A stretch of DNA of 64,000 nucleotides from Phytobacter diazotrophicus (lineage in GTDB: Bacteria > Pseudomonadota > Gammaproteobacteria > Enterobacterales > Enterobacteriaceae). Position numbers and translations under genes: made by a program. Positions 58,998 to 64,000 of this stretch are shown here, one piece after another; position 1 is the stretch's first letter, and each line of letters begins with the position of its first letter. Below the pieces are notes generated by a model that was given only the letters and a program-made list of their open reading frames with translations, ran no database searches and was not told the DNA's origin. Where the stretch lies: the NCBI GenBank assembly GCA_004346725.1, contig SMDE01000020.1, positions 1 to 64,000 on the forward strand. The letters are read 5' to 3'.

Positions 58998-59576
58998 TTA
59001 TTGCTGGTCTTCAACGTAAATTCCTGCGGAAATAATAGCCCCACCGATACGCCGTTTTCCATAAAGAAGCGGCACAGGATACCCCTGAGCGGCTGTATTC
59101 GTTACGCTCCCGAATGCATAAGACGGCTTATTATCGGCGTCCTGTTTGCTGGCCAGTCCTGCAGGCTGCGGAGATAACATCTGGACGATCCCTCCGGCCA
59201 TCATTCCCACACCACCAGCAACAAGAGCTGCACCGCCGTATGCATATGTAATTACACCAACGACAACCAAAACAGCGCCAAGAATTGTTTGAAGGATACC
59301 ACCACGCTTACTGCCCATGACAACCGGTACGACCCGGATGACTTCTCCGGTAACCGGAAATCCTAAATCATCGATTCCAATATTTTTTTTGCCTTTGAAA
59401 ACCGCGTAGGTAAGCCCACGCCGTTGGCTAGTTATCATGAATTTTTCAAAGCCGGAAATAGTTGCTGCTAACGCTCTGGTGGCTTCATGTGTATTTCTTA
59501 TTAACCGATAATGAACCTTGCCGAAGGTTTTACCAAGAACGCCAAACAGTTCTATACGAGTCATTATTTCTTTCAT
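58998..59576 (-). CDS. I: Tail assembly protein I
   Basis: A 192-aa lambda gpI-like protein: MTRIELFGVLGKTFGKVHYRL-type start region, two hydrophobic helices (about 95-135) and C-terminal YPVPLLYGKRRIGGAIISAG. It works with K in tail-tip assembly. The start could be 59576 or 59564; neither has a strong ribosome-binding site. Confidence 0.85.
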   Translation of the reverse strand: MKEIMTRIELFGVLGKTFGKVHYRLIRNTHEATRALAATISGFEKFMITSQRRGLTYAVFKGKKNIGIDDLGFPVTGEVIRVVPVVMGSKRGGILQTILGAVLVVVGVITYAYGGAALVAGGVGMMAGGIVQMLSPQPAGLASKQDADNKPSYAFGSVTNTAAQGYPVPLLYGKRRIGGAIISAGIYVEDQQ

Positions 59577-59587
59577 AAGCCACCAAT

Positions 59588-59610
59588 AAAAAACCTGCCA
59601 TAGCAGGTTT
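59588..59610 (-). terminator. Minus-strand terminator before I
   Basis: An ACCTGC/GCAGGT stem (59604-59609 with 59594-59599) is followed by a T run on the minus strand, between the lipoprotein gene and I. Confidence 0.7.
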
Positions 59611-59617
59611 AGTGAAA

Positions 59618-59968
59618 TCACAAGCACCTTTTAATGCTGTCTATTCGATCATTTACTCTATAAAAAAACAAAGCACTTTGATGATAAAAGTTAATCCTTG
59701 TCATATCGTTATCTGTGAATACATCTGCCATCTCACTTTGCGTTTCAGAGTAAACAGTTTTTCCATCATTAAGATTAATGTTATCTTGAATAAATACATT
59801 ACCATAACGAAATACTTTTACTTGCCAGTCGGCCAATATGCAATTGGATACTTCATTCACTGATTTGTTCGTGGCATATGTAATATCCGGTTTTTTATTT
59901 CGTAAGTCTTGCATATTTACACAACCGGAAAGGGTGAATATGGCAATCAATCCTATTAATATTTTCAT
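59618..59968 (-). CDS. Prophage lipoprotein of unknown role
   Basis: A 116-aa protein with a signal peptide and lipobox LSGC (about 13-16), then a polar alpha/beta domain. AAGGA lies ten bases upstream. It is inserted between K and I, where lambda has no lipoprotein, and is more AT-rich than its neighbours. It looks like a moron, possibly for surface exclusion or host fitness. Confidence 0.72.
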   Translation of the reverse strand: MKILIGLIAIFTLSGCVNMQDLRNKKPDITYATNKSVNEVSNCILADWQVKVFRYGNVFIQDNINLNDGKTVYSETQSEMADVFTDNDMTRINFYHQSALFFYRVNDRIDSIKRCL

Positions 59969-59996
59969 GGATGCATTCCTTATAAATAATCATGCA

Positions 59997-60710
59997 TCAT
60001 GATAGCAGATTTATATGCCTCAAGATCATAACAGTTCTGTCTTTCCAATAGCCCCCATAGGGAACACGATTGCTAAGCATTCCGTACATATGATGCAATA
60101 TCATGCTGCCTTCCAACAGGATAGCGGCATGATTCCATTTGTTGGCCTGCACCTGCATGATCACAACATCACCCGGCTGTGTGGCACCAGTCACTTCCCT
60201 GAACCCGCATTTATGCCAGTTATCCTGATACAAATTGTCGGGGTACTGGTCCTCCCACCACGGATAATCGACGCGGTAATCCGGCAGCTCAATGCCGTAC
60301 ATTTGCCGATAATAGGACATTACCAGCCCCCAGCAGTCGTAAACCCCCAGCACAAAAGGCCGCTCCAGCAACGGCAATTCGCCGCGTGGGTTGATTGTAC
60401 ACAGGTCGCCTTCCGGCCAACTGACGATGTGCCAGGACACCGCCATCAAATCGCATTGCGCCTTATCCAGTTCGCTGGGCTGAGTCGTTGCGTCAGGATG
60501 GCTATGCACGATAGCCGTAACCGTTCCCCAGTCTTCGGCGGTGGCGTAGTCTTCCGGCGACAGAACAAAATGTTCAGTTGGTTCGTTAGCCTGATTACGG
60601 CAAGGAAAATATCTCTCCACTCGACTTTTTTGCGACACGACACCACAACACTCACGGGGATATTCACTAGCGGCATGCGCCATGATGGCATTTATGGTTT
60701 TCTGACGCAT
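59997..60710 (-). CDS. K: Tail assembly protein K (JAB + NlpC/P60)
   Basis: A 237-aa two-domain protein. The N-terminal JAB/Mov34 domain has HSHPDA and an upstream Glu, and the C-terminal NlpC/P60 peptidase has Cys in YDCWGLV and His in NHAAILL. The start MRQKTINAIMAHAASEYPRE equals lambda gpK and overlaps the L stop region. It processes peptidoglycan or tail components at tail-tip assembly. Confidence 0.93.
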   Translation of the reverse strand: MRQKTINAIMAHAASEYPRECCGVVSQKSRVERYFPCRNQANEPTEHFVLSPEDYATAEDWGTVTAIVHSHPDATTQPSELDKAQCDLMAVSWHIVSWPEGDLCTINPRGELPLLERPFVLGVYDCWGLVMSYYRQMYGIELPDYRVDYPWWEDQYPDNLYQDNWHKCGFREVTGATQPGDVVIMQVQANKWNHAAILLEGSMILHHMYGMLSNRVPYGGYWKDRTVMILRHINLLS

Positions 60711-60711
60711 A

Positions 60712-61467
60712 TCAGCTCCTGATGAGTGACGTGCCGGGGAATCCACCAAAGGAAAGTTCGTTATTTTCACCGAACCGTAACTTGCAGGCCGTTAGCGTGC
60801 CGTTGCACTGGTCTAATGAAGGATCAGTTACCGGGTTGTTGTTTTTGTCGAAGTAGTTCGTGCCTGCATAATCACAGCCATCACCGCTGCGGAACTTACC
60901 ACGAATACACCAGGAGCAGAGAGAATGAAGCTGACGGGTCGGGATCATCAACCCTTGCAAATCCATCGGACTGGTTAGCCGAAACTCGATAGCCTCTGAT
61001 GTTTCGGTATTTTTCCCGTCGATATACCAGACCTGCAACTTTTCCTGAGTGGGATCTGCCGTGGCATTGCCGGAAGGGAAATTACGCGCATCCAGATACT
61101 GCGCCAGCGTGTCATGTATCGTGACGGTCGCTTTCAACAGGTCGTCATATGCAAGGCACAACGCAGTGATGGCGCCGTCAAGGTTCGCCACGGTCAGTTT
61201 TGGCGTGGCGCCACTGCCGGTAGTCGATTTTTCCAGTCCGTTAATCTGACAGGGCCAGGCTTTATATTCGTTACCCTGCCACCAGATGGATTTAGCCGGA
61301 AGCGTTGATTCATCACCACCTGCTGCAGTTATTTCTGACGGGGTATGCGCAATATTGTGACTATGGAATCGTAGCACTGCCCCCACGCCAAAAGAGGTAC
61401 CATCAACTTCAAAAAGCCGGATTTCATTTCCCGGCTCCAGTTTTTGATAATCATTATTCAGACTCAT
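60712..61467 (-). CDS. L: Minor tail protein L
   Basis: A 251-aa lambda gpL-like protein. Conserved Cys of its iron-sulfur cluster lie in the C-terminal part (LCSWCIRG, DGCDYAG, DQCNG). It caps the tail tube at the tip. It overlaps M by 4 nt. Confidence 0.92.
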   Translation of the reverse strand: MSLNNDYQKLEPGNEIRLFEVDGTSFGVGAVLRFHSHNIAHTPSEITAAGGDESTLPAKSIWWQGNEYKAWPCQINGLEKSTTGSGATPKLTVANLDGAITALCLAYDDLLKATVTIHDTLAQYLDARNFPSGNATADPTQEKLQVWYIDGKNTETSEAIEFRLTSPMDLQGLMIPTRQLHSLCSWCIRGKFRSGDGCDYAGTNYFDKNNNPVTDPSLDQCNGTLTACKLRFGENNELSFGGFPGTSLIRS

Positions 61468-61811
61468 GGTGCAAACGCCTGTTCAAAGGTTGCAGTGATG
61501 GTAATTAGTTTTTTACTTTTAACGATGAGTTGCAGGCTGTCAGCCTGAACACGCCATAACGCGAGTTCCCCATAGGGGGGCTGAAAAGAAAATGACTTTG
61601 TTTTATGGCTCCGGAGAAACGCATAAATTTCAAGTGCAGTATCTTTATTCCCTGTATAGGAAAATGCGTAATTCAGGGTCTCCGAATTAAGCCCATTTCC
61701 ACTTACCTGCGTATAACCGTCACCAAACTGAACCTTACGGATATTATCTTTGACGGTTACAGCAGGCTGTCCCGATGCCTGAATTTTCCAGGCAAACGCA
61801 TCAATAGCCAT
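61464..61811 (-). CDS. M: Minor tail protein M
   Basis: A 115-aa protein with the lambda gpM pattern (FGDGYTQVSGNGLN, LRSHKTKSFSFQPPYGE, TATFEQAF). GAGG precedes the ATG at 61811. It joins the tube terminal end and tip. Confidence 0.9.
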   Translation of the reverse strand: MAIDAFAWKIQASGQPAVTVKDNIRKVQFGDGYTQVSGNGLNSETLNYAFSYTGNKDTALEIYAFLRSHKTKSFSFQPPYGELALWRVQADSLQLIVKSKKLITITATFEQAFAP

Positions 61812-61813
61812 AT

Positions 61814-64000
61814 TTACCTCGTTTTGGTCAGAGCCCAAATCATTCCACCCGGTCGGGATTCTCTTTCAATGCCTTCCCGAATAGATTTGTCGACAACCTG
61901 CTGGTAAGCCCGACCAAGCGCACCAGCATTTGCCGAACCCTGCTGACCCTGAGAGGATTGTGGCGTCGTGACAGATACGGGCGCATAGACGCTGACGCCA
62001 GTCTGCAGACTGCCCGATGTGGCATTCCCGACGAACCCGCCAGAGGCATAACCTCGCATCAGGCGATAAAGGTTTCCCACGCCGAGGCGAGCAGTAGATT
62101 CTTTGGTGAAGACAAATTCGCCGCCATGAACAATCCCTTTTGGCTCGAATTTACCGCCGGGTCCGGTATAACCGCCGCCGTCGTATTCAGGGATATAGCC
62201 GCCTTTCCAGGCCTGTACCGGGCCAACAAAGCTGGGACTACCTATTCCACCGCCCTGCGGGCCATCGAAAGAACCGGCAACCCATCCCATGGCTTTCTGA
62301 ACGGCCCAGGCCACCAGCAACTGATTGGTGATTTGAACTATCGATTTGAGGATGGAAACGGTGAAGCTTTTGAAGGAAGTCTTCCCGGTGGTCACCAGTT
62401 CAGTCAGCATGTCGCTCATGCCGCCAAGTGCACTGGATGCGGCATTCTGCATGGCAGAATACACGTTTGTTGCTGAATCCAGATACTCGGCGAACCCCTT
62501 TTTAGCCCCGCTGAGCCAGTCACCGCGAAGACTGTCCTCAGCGGCGTAATACTGATTCAATGCGGCGAGTTCACGCTGATAATCGACGTCAGTCGTCTTG
62601 CCCCCGGCATTTTCCCATCCGCTCCTGAGTTGTGCATACGCAAGGTTACGCCCGGCGGCGCGGTCGCTTAATGCTGCAGAATCCGTTAATGCCGACTGCT
62701 TCGCCGACATCTGGTTGGTGTATTTCGTCGCGGTGTCCATCCGCTTGTTAAGCTGTTCCTGCGCGGTGATCTGGTCGCCTAAAAGGGCTTTTTGCTGTGC
62801 AAGGGCAAGAATGCGCGCTTTGTTTGCCAGCAGCGATTCTTCCTCTTTTGACAGCTTGCGCTGGCCTGCCGCCTCTTCCAGCACAGAGAACTGAGCCTCG
62901 GTTTTCCAAAGGTCTTTACGCTGCTGACTGATGACGTCATTTAATCCGGTGTGCTGCTGCAGCACTTTAAGCTGTGCCTGCAGGGCGATAAGTTCAGCCG
63001 CTTCCCGGTCGCTTGCTTTGTCACCTGCCGGAACCGTTGTTTTTGGGGTTTTGGGATCCTTATATTTTTCATTGATCGCGGCTGTTAGCTTATTGAATTT
63101 GTCCTGTGTGATAAGCCCCTGTTCGAGTTGTCGCTGATATTTCGTCTGCAGGTCGTTACGGATCTGAGCGTTTGTCCTGGCTGATTCCAGAAATTTATCA
63201 GCTTCAATATTTGCCGAGACCTGTTGCCGGTTTAATTCACGGCTTTCCGTGCTTACCTGCCTGACAAAACCCAGCAGTCCTGCGGCACTGGTATTAATAT
63301 TTTCCCAGTTCGTTGCAATACCTGCGGACTGGTCACGCATTTGCTGGTTAATATTATCGAAAACCGCAGAGCCGGTACCCGGGTTGAATTGCGGAAGCTT
63401 CACTGTCGTGGCGTTATCCGCAACCGTATCAGACCAGAATTTGTAATTTTTAAGTTTATCGATAAGCCCCTGCCAGTAGCCTGCGAGCTCGTCCAGGTCT
63501 GACTTAGAGGCGTCTTTGAAACTTTTCTGGCTGTCACCAAGTGAGTCGATGATCAGTTTCGTGGCACCGGCTTTATCACCCAGATCAACCATATGCCTGA
63601 CCTGTTCATACAGTGCCAGGTTCGCAAAATTATACTGCTGGTTGATATCGACAAATGCTTTCAGCGGGTCCTGGGGGATTTTCCCCAGCTCGGCTACCAG
63701 GTCTTTAACGCTGGCTCCCGTATTTTTTGACAGCAGGATAGCCGTCTCGCTCACCTGTCGGATCTGATCAACTGTCAGGCCCAGCCCGGTGGCCTGCGCG
63801 ACCGCTGCCGCAACCGCTGATTTTCCCGCATCAGCGTTTTTTACTATCTGGGCGGTGATGCGCGCCAGGCTGTCGGCGGTCTGGCCGCTGATATTCCCGG
63901 TGGACGCGATAGCCTGGTTATACGCACTGGCCTGTAAGCGCCCCTGATTCCAGTTATAGGCGAGGAGCCCCACGCCGGATACCAGCGCAGTAATCCCAAG
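61814..64000 (-). CDS. H: Tail tape measure protein H (partial)
   Basis: The frame is open to the right edge, so the N-terminal part is missing. At least 729 residues are seen. The visible part has long helical/coiled regions, hydrophobic stretches, a Pro/Gly linker near KTPKTTVPAGDK and a Gly-rich C-terminal segment (GGGIGSPSFVGPVQAWKGGY). It sets tail length and passes into the host membrane at DNA injection. Its stop is 2 bp before M. Confidence 0.92.
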   Translation of the reverse strand, partial: LGITALVSGVGLLAYNWNQGRLQASAYNQAIASTGNISGQTADSLARITAQIVKNADAGKSAVAAAVAQATGLGLTVDQIRQVSETAILLSKNTGASVKDLVAELGKIPQDPLKAFVDINQQYNFANLALYEQVRHMVDLGDKAGATKLIIDSLGDSQKSFKDASKSDLDELAGYWQGLIDKLKNYKFWSDTVADNATTVKLPQFNPGTGSAVFDNINQQMRDQSAGIATNWENINTSAAGLLGFVRQVSTESRELNRQQVSANIEADKFLESARTNAQIRNDLQTKYQRQLEQGLITQDKFNKLTAAINEKYKDPKTPKTTVPAGDKASDREAAELIALQAQLKVLQQHTGLNDVISQQRKDLWKTEAQFSVLEEAAGQRKLSKEEESLLANKARILALAQQKALLGDQITAQEQLNKRMDTATKYTNQMSAKQSALTDSAALSDRAAGRNLAYAQLRSGWENAGGKTTDVDYQRELAALNQYYAAEDSLRGDWLSGAKKGFAEYLDSATNVYSAMQNAASSALGGMSDMLTELVTTGKTSFKSFTVSILKSIVQITNQLLVAWAVQKAMGWVAGSFDGPQGGGIGSPSFVGPVQAWKGGYIPEYDGGGYTGPGGKFEPKGIVHGGEFVFTKESTARLGVGNLYRLMRGYASGGFVGNATSGSLQTGVSVYAPVSVTTPQSSQGQQGSANAGALGRAYQQVVDKSIREGIERESRPGGMIWALTKTR

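Larger units (their letters stand above)
43287..64000. mobile_element. Integrated element: prophage with accessory end (partial)
   Basis: The DNA from the dcp breakpoint to the window edge is non-backbone. From 50.8 kb to the right it carries a lambdoid tail module in lambda order (read leftward) and umuDC. From 43.3 to 50.5 kb it carries an SRAP gene, an AT-rich operon and an IS110-family element. The integrase and right junction are outside the window. The accessory part may be prophage cargo or a separate island; I cannot separate them without the other attachment site. Confidence 0.65.

Noticed and set aside
60015..60722. 235-codon plus-strand ORF opposite gene K
   Set aside because: Fully antisense to K, whose motifs and start are certain.

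Overview
The window is chromosomal DNA from a member of the Enterobacteriaceae. The order sotB, marC, marRAB, eamA, ydeE, mgtS/mgrR, dcp matches the E. coli K-12 mar-to-dcp interval. A lacI-lacZY locus, an ftrA-type regulator and many single-gene insertions are placed within that backbone. The style of the proteins suggests the Enterobacter/Leclercia/Lelliottia/Citrobacter side of the family, but no species can be named from sequence alone.

Layout. 1-6.7 kb: efflux and multiple antibiotic resistance block (PhzF-like isomerase, sotB, marC, marRAB with an intact operator and marbox, eamA, ydeE). 6.7-11.3 kb: an MFS exporter, a MetE-like methyltransferase, a rhodanese divergent from ftrA, then the PhoP-regulated pair mgtS (31 aa) and the sRNA gene mgrR, facing each other. 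11.3-20.4 kb: small proteins, an HxlR/SDR divergent pair, a solo periplasmic CXXC protein, and an SDR-SDR-MFS-GlxA cluster followed by an AraC regulator divergent from an AhpD-like peroxidase. 20.4-26.1 kb: lacI and lacZY without lacA. 26.3-26.7 kb: a cold-shock protein with a cold-box leader. 26.9-31.3 kb: a four-gene signalling operon (FIST sensor, histidine kinase, REC-HDOD, REC with a degenerate HD-GYP). 31.6-35.6 kb: an AraC regulator divergent from an aaeBXA-like efflux operon. 35.9-42.6 kb: Nudix, LOG, ClcA-type antiporter and a scatter of small unrecognised proteins. 43.04-43.29 kb: only the last ~80 codons of dcp, cut off abruptly.

From the dcp breakpoint to the right edge the DNA is an integrated element. 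From 50.8 kb to the edge it is the tail end of a lambdoid prophage read leftward (tape measure, M, L, K, I, J, small tail proteins, a Cor-like exclusion lipoprotein, an S74 tail fibre, then LexA-boxed umuDC). Between umuC and dcp lie an IS110-family element, an AT-rich three-gene operon and an SRAP/YedK gene.

The best candidate for an undescribed system is that AT-rich operon (44,835-48,963). It encodes an SMC/Rad50-like ATPase, a soluble GHKL histidine kinase and a receiver domain fused to an aminoglycoside-phosphotransferase-like kinase. The three genes overlap by 1-4 nt, and all the main catalytic motifs are visible. Its position in the accessory end of a prophage suggests phage defence, but that role is inferred. 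The FIST-kinase-HDOD-HD operon is the second most interesting system; it resembles NosP/nitric-oxide signalling cascades.
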